Shown: positions 21,188 to 34,523, numbered from the stretch's first letter. The stretch is 64,000 bases of DNA from Datura wrightii (GCA_035772735.1 JASDFA010000010.1:91842001-91906000); one strand, 5' to 3'. Made by a program: numbers and translations. Notes: generated by a model from the sequence alone, not told the origin.

Positions 21188-23771
21188 TGTCACACCCCAC
21201 CTTGGGGGGGGGGGGTACGACTGGCACCTGGTGCCTTACTAAGATCTGACCTGCTAGACTTTTAAGCCTGGGCACGTCTGGCGCCTGGCTGGCTCTAACT
21301 TAGATTTCTGGAAACAAAGGGCTATATAACGGCTGTAAATATAGCCCCCGGCCCATTGGCCTATCGCCTGCTGCACCTGTCTTGGCAGCTAACCAGAAAT
21401 ATAGTAACTCAGGGAAACCTATACGGGCCGACAAGGCCACCATGCTGTCTAGTTATCTGCTGCTTAATCGAAAAGCACAAAAAGAAGCTACGTGACCGGC
21501 AAGGTCACCACTACTGACAACTATGGCCTCACACGACCATCACAGAAGTAAGAAAGAATAAAGACAACTATACAACTGCGCGGCCCCACACGACCGGCTC
21601 ATCTAACCACAGGGATTTCATATAGGATGCAAGCCTCTAGGAATAGTAATAGAACTGATCGGGACAGGGCCCCGACCTACCTATTCTATATACAACAAAA
21701 GGAACTGAACTACACCTCTGAAATTCAGCCTCCGGATGACTGGAGCTGAATAGTCAACCGCTGACAGGGAGTCACATAGAATCACCTGCTCGTCTAGGAG
21801 TACCTGCAGGCAAGTAATGCAGCGCCCCACTGGGCGTCAGTACCACTGGTACTGAGTATGTAAAGCAACTGAAATAATATAACTGAAAACAACATCTGAA
21901 AGCAATAATATGACTGATGAAGCAGAAGTAGGAGGAATAACTTAACTGTCTGATGAAGTAGATCGTACCTGCTCTTACTAATACCGAAGGAAGTAGGAAT
22001 TGTACCTAGAGGTGTATCATTCTACTACCAACCCACTCGCGTCTAATATAACATAGCATAGCATACATAACATAACACAGCACATACAAACCTTACCCGG
22101 CCCCCATAAGCCGGGAGGTACAATCAACACAGAATCTATACCCCTACCCCGGTCATCCCTTCTCCTATAGTGGCTGTAAGCATCCTGCCGGTCCCTGGGT
22201 ATGCACTTGGGCTCGCTGAGCCCCTGACTATAACTGTATCTGAGTCCGAAGGACTCTAAATCAACACCCCGGGCGTACCCGCTCGACGGGGGTGTATAAG
22301 GGCCGACCAAGGCACAATATGGGGAAACTGGCATCCCATCTTCGTCCCATTGCGGGACGGCATATCACTCCGTAGAGTGACGTATCCTCGTCCTCTGGCG
22401 GACGAGTCGATACAGCTATTAACCCTGGGCGGTCAGGGATGCTAGGTAATCCAACCCCAATCAATACAACGGTCTCAACTAGTCATGCTGTCTGTGTATC
22501 TCATAAGCCAAAACTAATAGGCGTAAGGTATTATATAAATCATGTACTGGGCTAATAATAGCAATCTGTAAGTGTCTGATACATGCTGAGACAGATAAGT
22601 ATAAATATGAATATAATTCCCTGTCTAACTGTACTGGGGCAAAGGCTATACAAGCGGGTGTTTCTGCTGAAGGCTATGCTGTTCACTAGGTTTCTGTATT
22701 AACATGATTTCCTATTTCTAACATGCTTTCTAAACCATATACAGTTACTATTCTATATCTGGAATGCTTTACTGATACTGTACTACCTTGCGAGGTCTCA
22801 GCTAAACACAACAATATCTTGGCAAGGCATATTATATCACATACTGAATATACGGCCAATCTTAATCATTTATATTCGAATCTATATCATACGGATAGGT
22901 ATCGTACATGTTACGGCCCAAAACTGCTCATATTGCACCAATGTTCAAAATAATATAATAATCAATTTCTGAACCTTCTACTGGTCTCTAAATTACTACG
23001 CTGCTTCAATGTTACTCAACTTGCCGAGGAAACTTAACTTTACATACCTTATCTTTGAATATTCGTCCGTCGGATGAGGCTCGGCCGGTACTTCTACTGT
23101 TTTCTCCCAACTGCATTCATAAATACGTCAATCAATACTAAATACAATGTTATTGTAAAGAGCAACGTTACTTTCGATTTAATTTATAGCCTAAACTTAG
23201 GCTTATCGAAAGACGATCAAAAACTCGCTATTTTTCAGCGGCCCAGAAGGGAGAAATATTTACTTCTCAACTAGGAACACATAGACATTAATTTAGAGAA
23301 ATTCTACTTACTTTAGTTCGGCGGCTCGCCGATTCGTCGACCGTATTTCACGAAACTAATTCCGTAGAAATGCTCCCTGCAGCTAAATACCTTGGTATCT
23401 AGGATTAATTTGGGTTTGGGCAGCGTTTGGCAGCGTAATTGGACGAAAATATTTAATCTCCCTTCGTTTTCCCTCTGCTCACTACGATTCTGGAAATTTC
23501 ACTAAGTAAATAATGACCTTAAACCGCAGTGGGGGCTTTATATACTTGGGCCTGGACAAGGGCAATGTGTCACGGAGCCATCGCGGAGGCCTCACCTCCG
23601 TGACACGCTGCCATCGTGGAGGGGCTCTGCCTCGGCTCCTCCCGCGATGGTTCGACGGGTTTATCATCCGATCTTTTCCCGGGCCTTTCCCTAGCACGTA
23701 TGGCTTTCAAATATGCTTAACCAACGTGCGAATAGGTCATCTGAGTGCCGGGAATTCTACGGGGTATAACA
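21188..23771 (-). repeat. Element B 5' LTR
   Basis: This 2,584-bp LTR matches 13347-15925. It differs at scattered bases and carries a longer G run (about 13 G near 21202-21216, seven in the other copy). Confidence 0.95.
23537..23652 (-). promoter_or_regulatory. Element B LTR promoter module
   Basis: In element orientation a TATA box (plus-strand TTTATATA, 23537-23544) lies downstream of an inverted repeat with arms at 23566-23577 and 23596-23607 (CTCCGTGACACG). A second CCATCG/CGATGG repeat lies further upstream. The layout and spacing are the same as in element A. Confidence 0.7.
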
Positions 23772-23776
23772 AAACG
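23772..23776. repeat. Target-site duplication of element B, right copy
   Basis: AAACG pairs with 13342-13346. Confidence 0.95.
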
Positions 23777-24985
23777 GTAGGAGTAATGGAAATGGAAACA
23801 ACCATGAGGAGGGCAACAAAGATGGGCACCAAGAAGCCCCACCAGTGCAGGAGCACCATGCCCGCGAGCCGATTACCTATGCTGAGTTTTGGGAAACAAT
23901 TCAGATGCTCACACAGGCCTTGAATGCTCAGGTCAATCAATAGGCAGTTGCGTATATTCCGCAAAAGGGAAATGCAGTGGCAGCTCAATTCAAAGATTTC
24001 TTTAGAATGAACCCGCCAAAGTTCCTTGGGTCAAAAGTAGATGAGGATATGCATGAGTTCATTGAAGAGATTGTGAAGATCACCTAAGTCATGGAGGTGA
24101 ATGGAGTTGAGTGTGCGGAGTTGGCTTCATATCAGTTAAAAAGGGGTTGCAAACATCTGGTTCAAGCAGTGGGAAGATAGTAGGGCCGCCGGAGCAGGTC
24201 CTATTACTTGGGAGGAGTTCCATGCTGCGTTCCTAGATCGGTTCTTCCCTCGTGAGATGAGGGAGTTGAACAAAAGCAAGTTCATAAATTTGAAGCAGGG
24301 GAGGATGACGGTACAAGAGTATTCCCTTGAGTTCACTTGCTTATCAAAGTATGCCCTAGAGTTAGTGGTGGACCAGAGGGTGTGAGTGAGCAGATTTGTT
24401 CATGGGGTGGCAAGTTATTTGGACAAAGATTGCAGGACCGTTATGCTCCACCAGTATATGGATTTCCCTTGGATAGTCTTGTACGCCTATAGGATGGAGG
24501 AGGCACATATGAGGGAGAGGGAGGTCAAAAGGGCTCGGACAGATAGCTATGGGTTTACTCAGTAGATATCTGGTGGTGGTCACTGCCCTCGAATTCAGCA
24601 GAGGTCACTATCTCCAGCACCATCATCAACTAGTGTTCCATCTAGACCCAAGGGTGATTAAAAGAGCAGGGCCTCAAGTTTGATGGATCAGAGGGGCATG
24701 CAGGTAAAGCGCACTTTTCTAGCCTGCGGGAAGTGCGACAAGAGTCATGTCGGGGAATACTTGCTCGGCTTAGATATTTGTTATGGGTGCGATAGATCCC
24801 CACATACGCCAAGCATGTCCATTTGCTAGACAGGATGATGATAGAGGCCATGAACAAACTACCAATTCAGCAGTAGCTCCAACACGTTTAGTTCCGCAGG
24901 GGGCATCCACTAGTAGGGGCGTCGAATAGCGCCAAAATAGATTCTATGCCTTGCCTCGCGTTAGGAGCAGGAGACTTCATCGGAT
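23777..24985 (+). pseudogene. D1 gag, main part
   Basis: This continues the gag begun at 13325. It parallels D2 gag at 31084-32318: an N-terminal Gly/Asn/Glu-rich stretch, then MNPPKFLGSKVDEDMHEFIEE, then WEEFHAAFLDRFFPREMRE, a region that is YSLEF-like, then a degraded zinc knuckle near 24,725-24,815 (CGKCDKSHVGE still visible). Several in-frame stops (for example near 23,941 and 24,087) and frame changes make it a pseudogene. The element is a chromovirus of a different family from A and B. Confidence 0.88.
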
Positions 24986-26231
24986 GTGGTTACTAGTATG
25001 TTACGAGTGTTTCACCTTGATGCTTATTCTTTGTTAGATCCAGGGGCTACCTTGTCTTTTGTGACACCTTATATTTCTAGTAGCTTTGGAGTCAGTACTG
25101 AAATTCTGTCAAAACCATTTTCAGTCTCTACTCCCATTGGTGATTTAGTTATAGCTAGGCGGGTGTATAGGGGTTTCCCGATCACAGTATTGCAGAAAGT
25201 CACCTCCGTAGACCTAGTAGAGTTAGCCATGACTGACTTTGGTATTATTCTTGGGATAGATTGGTTGTATGCATGTTATGCTTCTGTTAATTGTAGAACC
25301 CGTTTGGTAGAGTTCCACTTTCCGGATGAGTCAATGTTGGAGTGGAAGGGTAGTTCGGCCATGCCTGTAGGTCGCTTTATTTCCTACCTTAAGGCCAGGA
25401 AGATGATTTCCAAGGGTTATGTGTATCATCTAGTTAGGGTTAAGAATGTTGAGTCCGAGACCCCGACTATCCAGTCAGTTCTGATAGTATGTGAGTACCC
25501 AAAAGTATTCCTTAATGATTTACTGGGTGATCCTCTTGAGAGGAAAATCGAATTTGGTTTTGACCTTCTTCCCGACACTCAGCCTATATCTATTCCTCCT
25601 TATAGAATGGCTCCAGCCGAGCTAAAAGAGTTAAAGGACCAGTTGAAGGATCTTTTGGATAAGAGTTTCATTAGACCGAGCAAGTCTCCGTAGGGTGCAC
25701 CAGTTCTCTTTTTTCGAAAGAAAGATGGTTCTCTTCGAATGTGTATTGATTACCGACAATTGAACAAAGTCACCATCAAGAACAAGTATTCTCTACCCAG
25801 GGTTTATGATTTATTTGACTAGCTTCATAGCCAAGTGCTTTTCGAAGATAGATCCTAGATCCGGGTATTATCAGCTCAGAGTTTGGGAGAGCGACATCTT
25901 GAAGACAGTCTTCAGGATGTGGTATGGTCACTACAAGTTTGTAGTTATGTCTTTTGTACTAACGAATGCTTCTGTAGCCTTTATGAATTTGATGAATAGA
26001 GTGTTCAAGCTATATTTGGATATGTTCGTGATTGTGTTCATTGATGACATCTTGATATACTCTCGGAGCGAGGAGGAGCATGCCGCTCATTTGAGAGTAG
26101 TGCTACAGACTCTTAAGGATCGCCAATTGTATGCTAAATTCAGCAAGTGCGAGTTTTGATTGATCTCAATAGCATTTTTGGTCCATGTGGTATCAAGTGA
26201 GGGCATAGGGGTGGACTCTTAGAAAATAGAA
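24986..26231 (+). pseudogene. D1 protease and reverse transcriptase
   Basis: The open stretch 24986-25693 (235 codons) holds the protease with an intact LLDPGATLSFVTPY active site, the WKGSSAMPVGRFISYLKA linker and the RT start, and ends in a TAG that replaces Trp in SPWGAP. After a further stop and a ~1-nt shift near 25,830 the RT palm follows at 25806-26159, with SKIDPRSGYYQL and the catalytic FIDDILIYSRS. A TGA replaces Trp in CEFW at 26157. The catalytic residues survive but the frame does not. Confidence 0.93.
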
Positions 26232-28397
26232 GTGGTGAAGAATTGGCCTAGAACGGTGAATCCGTTAGACATTCAGAGCTTTTTGGGTTTAGCCGGCTAC
26301 TATTGGAGATTTGTGGAAGGTTTCTCATCTATTGTAGCACCCTTGACCAAATTGACTCAAAAGAAGGTGAAATATCAGTGGTCAGAGGCTTGTGAGAAGA
26401 GCTTTCAAGAGTTGAAGACTCGACATACTTCAGCACCGTTGTTAACTCTACTCGAGGGTACGGATAGGTTCCTGGTGTATTGTGATGCTTCAAGGATCAG
26501 AATTGGGTGTGTATTGATGGAGCATGGAAGAGTTATAGCTTACACTTCTAGACAGCTGAAAGTTAACGAGAAGAATTACCCAACTCATGATCTTGAATTG
26601 GCTACGGTGGTATTCGCCTTGAGGATATGGCAACATTATTTGTACGGGGTCCACACGGATGTATTAACGGACCATAAGAGTCTACAATATGTGTTTACTC
26701 AGAAGTATCTCAATCTTTGAAAAAGGAGGTGGTTAGATCTACTCAAGGACTATGATATGAGTGTTCTTTACCATCCGAGCAAGGCTAATGTAGTAGCAGA
26801 TGCACTTAATAGACTCTCAATGGAGAGTGTGTCCCATATGGATGAGGAACGAAAGGAGCTGGTGAAGTATGTTCATCGACTAACAAGGTTGGTAGTTCGA
26901 TTGGTTAACCCGATCGATGGCGGTGTTATTATTCAGAATGGATCAAAATCATCCTTGGTAATAGATGTAAAAGCTAGGCAAGTGAAGACCTTACTTTGGT
27001 AAAGTAAAGGAGGCTGTTCAGAATTAAAAGGTAGAGGTCTTCTCCAAAGGGGGAGATGGTGTGCTTCGGTACCAGAGCTACTTGTGTGTTCTGGATATTG
27101 ATGATTTGAGGAGCCGGATGTTGCACGAAGGCTCATGGATACAAATATTCAATCCATCCAAGTGCCACCAAGATGTACCTTGACTTATGGGAAGTCTATT
27201 GGTGGAATGGCATGAAGAAGGACGTCGCCAAATTTGTAGCTAAGTGCCCAAACTGTAAGCGAGTAAAGGTTGAGCATCAGAGACCAGGAGGTGTACTTTA
27301 GGATATCAGTATTTCTACTTGGAAGTGGGAAGAAATCAAGATGGATTTCGTAACAGGTCTGCCTCTCACTCATCGATAATATGACTCCATTTGGGTGGTC
27401 GTGGACAGGTTGACCAAGGCCGCTCATTTTCTACTGATCAAGACCATGGATTCGGCGGAGGACTATGCCAAACTATATATCCGAGAACTAGTTCAGTTGC
27501 ATGGAGTGCATTTTTCTATCATATTAGATAGAGGTACCCAATTTACCTCTCAGTTTTGGAGGTCGTTTCAAAAGGGACTAGGTACTCAGGTTAAACTCAG
27601 CACAACATTTCACTCGCAAATGGATGGTCAAGCGGAGCAGACAATTCAGACTCTAGAGGACATTTTGAGATCATGCATATTGACATCAAAGGTAGTTGGG
27701 ATGATCATTTGCCCCTTATCGAGTTCACATACAATAACAACTACCATTTCAGTTATAGATGGCTCCATTTGAGGCTCTCTATGGGAGGAGATGTAGATAG
27801 CCTATTGGTTGGTTCAAAGTTGGTGAAGCTGCGATAATAGGACCAGATTCAGTCCATGAGGCTATGAAGAAGGTTCAGCTCATACGGGTTAGGTTGAAAA
27901 TAGCTCAAAGCTGCCAAAAGTCCTATGCTGATGTGAGAAGGAGAGAACTCAAGTTTGAAGTGGATGATTGGGTGTTTCTGAAGATGTCTCCCATGAAGGG
28001 AGTGATGCGGTTTGGAAAGAAAGGAAAACTCATCCCTCGTTATGTTGTCCCATACCAGATTGTGAAATGGGTCGGCAAAGTGGCATATATATTGGAGTTT
28101 CCCTTAGAATTAGCTCCTGTGCGTCCTGTATTCCATGTATCGCTCTTAAAGAAGTGTTCGGGTGATCTAGCTCTGGTTGTCCCGATGGACAGTGTAGGTG
28201 TGAAAGACAACCTTAGTTATCAAGAGGTTCCGGTGGAAATAATGGATCGTCAGGTTCGAAGTCTATGGAACAAGGAAGTAGCTTTAGTTAAAGTTTTATG
28301 GAGGAATTAGCATGTTGAGGGAGCTACTTAGGAAGCCGAGGCAGACATGATGGCTAGATACCCATATTTATTCTCTACCGGCTTAGTTTCAGTTTGA
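26232..28397 (+). pseudogene. D1 RNase H, integrase and chromodomain
   Basis: RNase H is open at 26232-26720 (FLGLAGYYWRFVEGF, VYCDAS, HDLELATVV, TDHKSLQYV). The integrase zinc region is near 27,150-27,290 (CPNCKRVKVEHQRPG). The core is at 27,340-27,772: MDFVTGLPLTH, then LDRGTQFTSQFW, then DGQAEQTIQTLED, in which the catalytic Glu falls as expected. A frame change near 27,700 precedes 27864-28310, with GVMRFGKKGKL and a chromodomain (EIMDRQVRSLWNKEV; ADMMARYPYLF) that carries two nonsense codons. The natural stop is at about 28,395. Confidence 0.92.
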
Positions 28398-28643
28398 GGT
28401 ATCAGTTTTTGCCCTAGTACTCCATTTAGTTTTCATGTTCAATTCATGTGCTCTAGCTTCCTTCAAGTATATGGATGTATATATGATTTATGAATTCAGT
28501 TCAGCCATGTAGTTAAGTTCGAAGGTAGTCATAACGCCAGTTTTCAGCTTAAATGGTCAGTATTTGAATATGACGATTGCATTTCTCCACTTTTCTGTAT
28601 GTTTTCCAGCATTTGAGGATGAATGTTCCCAATGGGGATATAT
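28398..28643 (+). other. D1 3' untranslated region with decayed polypurine tract
   Basis: This non-coding stretch ends in GCATTTGAGGATGAATGTTC (the pre-tract hairpin motif with G-U-type mismatches) and AATGGGGATATAT, a weak polypurine tract, directly before the LTR. Confidence 0.7.
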
Positions 28644-30857
28644 TGTAATACCCTAAAAGTCGAAAGGTCAGTCCCGGGAGTTGAAATGGAGAAAACTAAA
28701 AATTTTGCACTTGGCCACTGAACGAGTCATTTTGTGACTCGTGAGGAAGACCACGAGTCGTAAGGTGACTCTTGGTGAGGTTCTAAGCTTGGGTTGGATT
28801 TTTGAAATATGAAATCCCCACGGACCTGAACACGAGTCGTGGTCATTCCCAATGACTCGTTGAGTCAGCCGTGGGCAAGGGATTGAGAAAGGTGAAGAGA
28901 AATGGCAGTGTACCCTACGAAAGGTTCCCATGAGTTGTGGTCAGTCACCACGATTCGTGGGATGGGTCATGGTGAGCAGGGTGGAAATTATTTGAAATTT
29001 AGGAACGAGTGGTGACCACGAGTCGTGGTCCCCTGCAATGATTCATGAGGTCCCTCATGACGAACACTGTATAATCTGTTGGACAGTGTACTTGACAATC
29101 GATACCACAATTCATTTCCCCTAGTGACGACTTGTCCAGTCCCTCTTTGGGACTGACAGTCAGTTATTTCCTGCGAACTTAGTAAGGGCTTTTCCGTAAT
29201 TCCTATGATCCTAGGGCCTAAACTATGTCATTTTTAAGTTATGAATGATGAGTTTTAAGAGGGTTAAGTTCATTTTAGGCCATTCTTACTCATGCATGCA
29301 AAGTTAGAGAGTCAGAGAGGTGGAAAATTCTCTTCAATTCCTCTTGGGCAACCAGAGAAGCGTAAGAATCTGCTATAATCAGGTATGTAGGGTTATGAGT
29401 GGGTGAATCCTTTCAAACACATGCCCAATCTCTCTCAAATCGTCAAATTTTCTATGTAAATTCCATGGGGGTTTTACCCAATGCATAAAATTCCTAATTC
29501 CCTACATGGGTATGATTTCTAATAATGAATTATGATTCAGGGGAAAGTTTTACGTCATTTTTCATAAAAATCATGTTTCAAGCTTTTCAAATTTAAATTG
29601 CCCAATTATGAGAAATTTATGAAAGTTGAGATTTATGATGAGTGTTCATGTATGATGAAGTATTGATAATGAAAAATATGTTTTCAAGTTACCCATGTTT
29701 ATAATCATGTTTTCAAGTGAATTTAATATTTTAAAGCATGTTAAAGTATTGGGTAATGCCCACATGTTCAAGAATGATTTGCAATTTATAATATGGATAT
29801 CATGAATGGTCGATTTATGATGTTGGACGACTAAAGGACCCTTGATTCATGGCCAAACATGTATGTAAATGGGGATCAACGATGTTAAATGTTTATTTAG
29901 CCATGAATCTCATGATTAATGTTTTTGATTAACGCATAAGCCTAATATGCATATTTTTGGGAGCAGTGTCTAGCACCGAGTAGCCCGGCACTCAAAGGAC
30001 TACAGCGGTGTCTCATAACCACGTTCCACCGTAGGTTCATGATGATACATTACAATGATAATGGATCCCCTCTTTCATGATATCATATAATGAACGTCCC
30101 TTTCCTGGAAAGCCAGGGACGACTCTGCCCACTTGAGAGAGATAGTTGGGGCATCATGTATGGCTCTACCATGAGTGTGTCGGTTATGACGAGTCCTTCC
30201 ATTGTTCCTCATGATTTATGCATGGTTATGTTTATGTTATCTCGGCTCAAGTGTGATTTATAAAGTTTCTTTTATGGCTACGATAATGAATGAATTACGA
30301 ATGTTTTTGAAAACCTTGAGCTTTATGTTGCATTATGATATTTATGTTATGAGAATGTTGTCCTACTCTTATGACCTCTTATGAACGTTTATGTATTTTT
30401 AATGTCCATTTTACTGACCTTACATACTCGGTACATTTCATGTACTGACCGCATACTCTATGCTATATCATTTCATGATACAGGCCCGACACTCAGTCTT
30501 AGCCCCGTCAGTAGCCAGTTCCAGAGTTAGCACCCAACTTAGTGGTGAGTCCTCATCTCCCGACGACCATTTACTTTCAGATATTGATGTACTTTCAGTT
30601 TCAATATTAGCGAGTTAGTTGGGGTCTTGTCCTATCAACTCATCTGATTTAGAGGCTTTTCAGACAATAAATTGTATTCAACATCAGATCGTGTATCTCT
30701 GATGTTATGCTTATTTCAGACTTCTGTTAAGATTATCATGTTAATTCTTCTATTGTATTAATTGAGTTAGATGAATGTTCATTCCATGGGTCGACTTGGA
30801 GTCTCTCGGAGCTCCTAGTCCCGCATATCGATTCGGGCCTACATTTGGGTCGTGACA
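28644..30857 (+). repeat. D-family LTR, middle copy shared by D1 and D2
   Basis: The LTR is 2,214 bp, starts TGTAATACCC and ends GGGTCGTGACA. It is preceded by a D1 pol end and followed by a primer-binding site and second leader, so it serves as 3' LTR of D1 and 5' LTR of D2. Its first ~420 bp hold many copies of CACGAGTCGTGG-like palindromes (about 28,735-29,050). Confidence 0.92.
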
Positions 30858-31066
30858 AACTTGGTATCAAAGCCAAAGGTTTGAAGTGTCCTAGGGTGTC
30901 TGAAAGCCGCATTAAGTAGAATCTTTTTCATGGGTGTGAAGCGTGCCACACTTATGATGAAGAGGCTACGATACATTTAGGAAATGTTCCTTTCTTTCAT
31001 GATCTATGTCGTGCAATGAAATATCTCTCTATCCTTCTAACTTTTGCAATTCGCGATTGCAGAATC
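30858..31066 (+). other. D2 primer-binding site and leader
   Basis: TTGGTATCAAAGCC follows the LTR directly (initiator-Met tRNA primer site with one mismatch in the core). The leader matches the interrupted D1 leader. Confidence 0.88.
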
Positions 31067-32318
31067 ATGACTTCCCGCAAAGTAAATGGTAGGAGGAATG
31101 GAAATGAAAATGGCCGTGAGGAGGGTAACGGAGACGGGTACCAGCAAGCCCCACCAGTCCAGGAGCAGCATGCACCAGAGCCAGGAGCACCATGCACCAG
31201 AGCCGGTTGCCCATGCTGAGTTTCGGGCAGCTATTCAGATGCTCGCGTAGGCCTTGACTGCTCAAATCAATCAGTAGGAAGTTGCACATATTCCGCAAAA
31301 TGGAAATGCGGCGGCAGCTCAACTCAGAGATTTCTTGAGAATGAACCCGCCAGAGTTTCTTGGGTCAAAAGTTGATGAGGACCCGCATGAGTTCATTGAT
31401 GAGATTGTGAAGATCACCCAGGTCATGGGGGTGAATAGAGTTGGGTGTGCGCAGTAGGTCTCATATCAGTTAAAAAGGGGTCGCACACATCTGGTTTAAG
31501 TAGTGGAAATATAGTAGGGCCTCTGGAGAAGGTACTATTACTTGGGAGGAGTTCCATGATGCGTTCCTAAATTAATTCTTCCCTCATGAGATGAGGGAGT
31601 TGAAAGTAGCTGAGTTCGCGAATTTAAAGCAGGGGAGGATAACTGTACATGAGTATGCCCTTGAGTTCACTCGCTTATCAAAGTACACCCCAGAGTTAGT
31701 GGTTGATCAGAGGGTGCGACTGAGGAGATTTGTTCATGGGGTGGCAAGTTATTTGGACAAATATTGCATGACCACTATGCTCCACCAGGATATGGATTTC
31801 CATCGGATAGTCTTGTACGCCCAGCAGAAGGAGGTGGCACATATGAGGGAGAGGGAGGCCAAAAGGGCCTGAATAGATAGCTATAGGTTTACTCAGTAGA
31901 GATCCGGGGGTGGTCACCGCCCTCAGATTCAACAGATATCACTAGCTCCAGCACAATCATAAGCAAGTGTTCCATCCAGACCAAAGGGTGATTAGAGGAG
32001 CAAGGTGTCAAGTTCGAGGGATCAGAGGGGCATGCAGGTAGAGCGCACCTTTCCAGCCTGCGAGAAGTGCGGCAAGAGTCATGTTGGGGAGTGCTTGCTC
32101 GACTTAGATATTTGTTATGGGTACGGTAGATCCGGCCACTTGCCTCAAGCGTGTCCATTTGCTAGAAATGATGATGATAGAGGTTGTGCACAAACTACCA
32201 GATCAGCAACAGCTCCAACACGTTCAGCTCCGCAGGGGGCATCCACTAGTGGGGTTGGCGGACAATGCCAAAATAGATTCTATGCCCTCGCCTCGCATCA
32301 GGAGTAGGAGACTTCACC
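31067..32318 (+). pseudogene. D2 gag
   Basis: The ATG at 31067 starts MTSRKVNGRRNGNENGREE. The gag core reads MNPPEFLGSKVDEDPHEFID near 31,341. The open stretch 31591-31872 covers LKQGRITVHEYALEFTRLSK. A readable CCHC zinc knuckle (YGYGRSGHLPQACPF near 32,114-32,160, first Cys changed to Tyr) follows a CEKCGKSHVGEC pair. Stops and frame changes (near 31,215, 31,457 and 31,870) make it non-functional. It is parallel to D1 gag throughout. Confidence 0.9.
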
Positions 32319-34523
32319 GTATATGGTTACTGGTATGTTACGAGTGTTTCATCTTGATGCTTATGCTTAGTTAGATCCAGGGGCTACCTTGTCTTTTGTG
32401 ACGCCTTATATTTCTAGTAGCTTTGGATTCAATCCTGAAATTTTGTCAAAACCATTTTCAGTCTCTACTCCCGTTGGTGATTTAGTTGTAGTTAGGCGGG
32501 TGTATAGGGTTTCCCGATCACAGTATTGTAGAAAGTCACCTCCGCAGACCTAGTACAGTTAGCCATAACTGACTTTGATATTATTCTCGGCATGGATTGG
32601 TTGTATGCATGTTATGCTTCTGTAAATTGTAGAACTCGTGCGGTAGAGTTCTGCTTTCCAGGTGAGTTAGTCTTGGAGTGGAAGGGTAGTTCGGCCGTGC
32701 CTGTAGGTCTCTTTATTTTTTACCTTAAGGCCAGGAAGATGACTTCCAAGGGTTGTGTGTATCATCTAGTTAGGTTTAAGGATGTTGAGTCCGAGACCTC
32801 GACTATCCAGTTAGTTACGATACTATGTGAATACCCAGAAGTATTCCCTGATGATTTACTAGGTGTTCCTCCTGAGAGGGAATTCAATTTTGGTATTGAC
32901 CTTCTTCCCAAAACCCATCCTATATCTATTCCTCCTTACAGAATGGCTCCAGCAGAGCTAAAAGAGTTAAAGGACTAGTTGAAGGATCTTTTTGATAAGG
33001 GTTTGATTAGATCAAGAAACTCTCCATGGGGTGCACCAGTTCTCTTTGTCCCGAAGAAAGATGGTTCTTTTCGGATGTGTATTGATTACCGACAATTGAA
33101 TAAAGTCACCATCAAGAACAGGTATCCTCTACCTAATATTTATGACTTATTTGACTAGCTTAAGGGTGCCAAGTGCTTTTCGAAGATAGATCTCAGATTC
33201 GAGTACCATCAGCTCAGAGTTCGGGAGAGCGACATACTGAAGACAACCTTCAGGATGTGGTATGGTCATTACGAGTTTGTAGTTATATCTTTTATACAAA
33301 TGAATGCTCCTTCAGCCTTTATGGATTTGATGAACAGGATGTTCAAGCCATATTTGGATATGTTTGTGATTGTGTTAATTGATGACATCTTGATATACTC
33401 TTGGAGCGAGGAGGAGCATGCCGCTCAATTGAGAGTAGTTTTACAAACTCTCAAGGATTGCCAATTGTATTCCAAATTCAGGAAGTGCGAGTTTTGGTTG
33501 AACTCAATCGCGTTTTTGGGACATGTAGTATCAAGTAAGGGAATAAGGGTGGACTCTCAGAAAATAGAAGCGGTGAAGAATTGTCCTAGACCGGTGAATC
33601 CTTAAGATATTTGGAGCTTTTTGGGTTTAGCTAGCTACTACCAGAGATTTGTGGAAGGTTTCTCATCTATTGCAGCACTCTCGAAAAAATTGACTCAAAA
33701 AAAGGTGAAATTTCGGTGGTTAGAGGTTTGTGAGAAGAGCTTCCAAGAGTTGAAGAGTTGACTTACTTCAGCACAGGTGTTAACTCTACCCGAGGGTACC
33801 GATGGGTTCGTGGTGTATTGTGATGCTTCAAGGATCGGACTTTGGTGTGTATTGATGGAACATGGAATAGTTATAGCTTATGCTTCTAGAAAGCTGAAAA
33901 TTCACTAGAAGAATTACCCAACCCATGATTTTGAATTGGCTGCGGTGGTATTCGCCTTGAAGATATGATGAAATTATTTGTACGGGGTCCACGTGGATGC
34001 ATTTACGAACCATAAGAGTCTACAATATGTGTTTACTCAGAAGGATCTCAATCTTCGACAAAGGAGGTGGTTAGAGCTACTCAAGGACTATGATATGAGT
34101 GTTCTTTACCATCCGGGCAAGGCTAATGTAGTAGCAGACACACTTAGTAGACTCTCAATGGAGAGTTGTTCCATGTGGATGAGAAAGGAAAGGAGCTGGT
34201 GAAGGATGTGCATCATCTAGTAAGGTTGAAAGTTCGGTTGGTTGACTCGACCGATGGCGGTGTTATTGTTTAGAATGGATCAGAATCGTCCTTGGTGACT
34301 GATGTAAAATCTAGGCAAGACGAAGACCCTATTTTGATAAAGTTAAAGGAGGTCGTTTAGAATTAGAGGGTAGAGGTCTTCTCCAAAGGGGAGATGGTGT
34401 GCTTCGGTACTAGGGCCACTTATGTGTTCCGGATGTTGATGATTTGAGGAGCCGGATGTTACAAGAGGCTCATGGATCCAAATATTCCATCAATTCAGGT
34501 GCCACCAAGATGTACCGCAACTT
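32319..34523 (+). pseudogene. D2 protease, RT, RNase H and start of integrase, truncated
   Basis: The protease active site DPGATLSFVTPY is near 32,375. The open stretch 32592-32978 covers MDWLYACY through RMAPAELKEL. The RT core is at 33255-33605, where the catalytic motif reads LIDDILIYS. RNase H is at about 33,790-34,150 (VYCDAS, HKSLQYVF), with several stops. The sequence continues to the start of the integrase zinc region (GATKMYRN-like, near 34,500-34,520) and is then joined directly to the LTR interior. The integrase core, chromodomain, 3' UTR, polypurine tract and first ~40 bp of the LTR are all missing, consistent with one illegitimate-recombination deletion. Confidence 0.9.

Larger units (their letters stand above)
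13347..23771 (-). mobile_element. Element B: full-length, nearly intact Del/Tekay chromovirus
   Basis: The element is 10,425 bp on the minus strand, with LTRs at 21188-23771 (5') and 13347-15925 (3'), a primer-binding site at 21172-21183, a polypurine tract at about 15926-15940, and target duplications AAACG. Its coding order is gag, protease, RT, RNase H, integrase, chromodomain. It is broken only by an apparent 2-nt loss near 19,230 and two TAG stops near 17,573 and 17,460. About ten LTR differences are visible over the first ~600 bp, so the insertion is fairly recent and younger than A. All three lesions could post-date insertion. Confidence 0.96.

Noticed and set aside
21202..21216. G-run as a possible G-quadruplex regulator
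   Set aside because: A single homopolymer run that differs in length between the two LTRs of B (7 and about 13 G); slippage is the simpler explanation.
22017..22464. Open stretches inside the B 5' LTR, with similar ones in the A LTRs (4,797-5,211 and 11,868-12,174)
   Set aside because: They recur only because the LTR recurs, differ by frameshifts between copies, and show no protein motif. They are LTR sequence, not genes.
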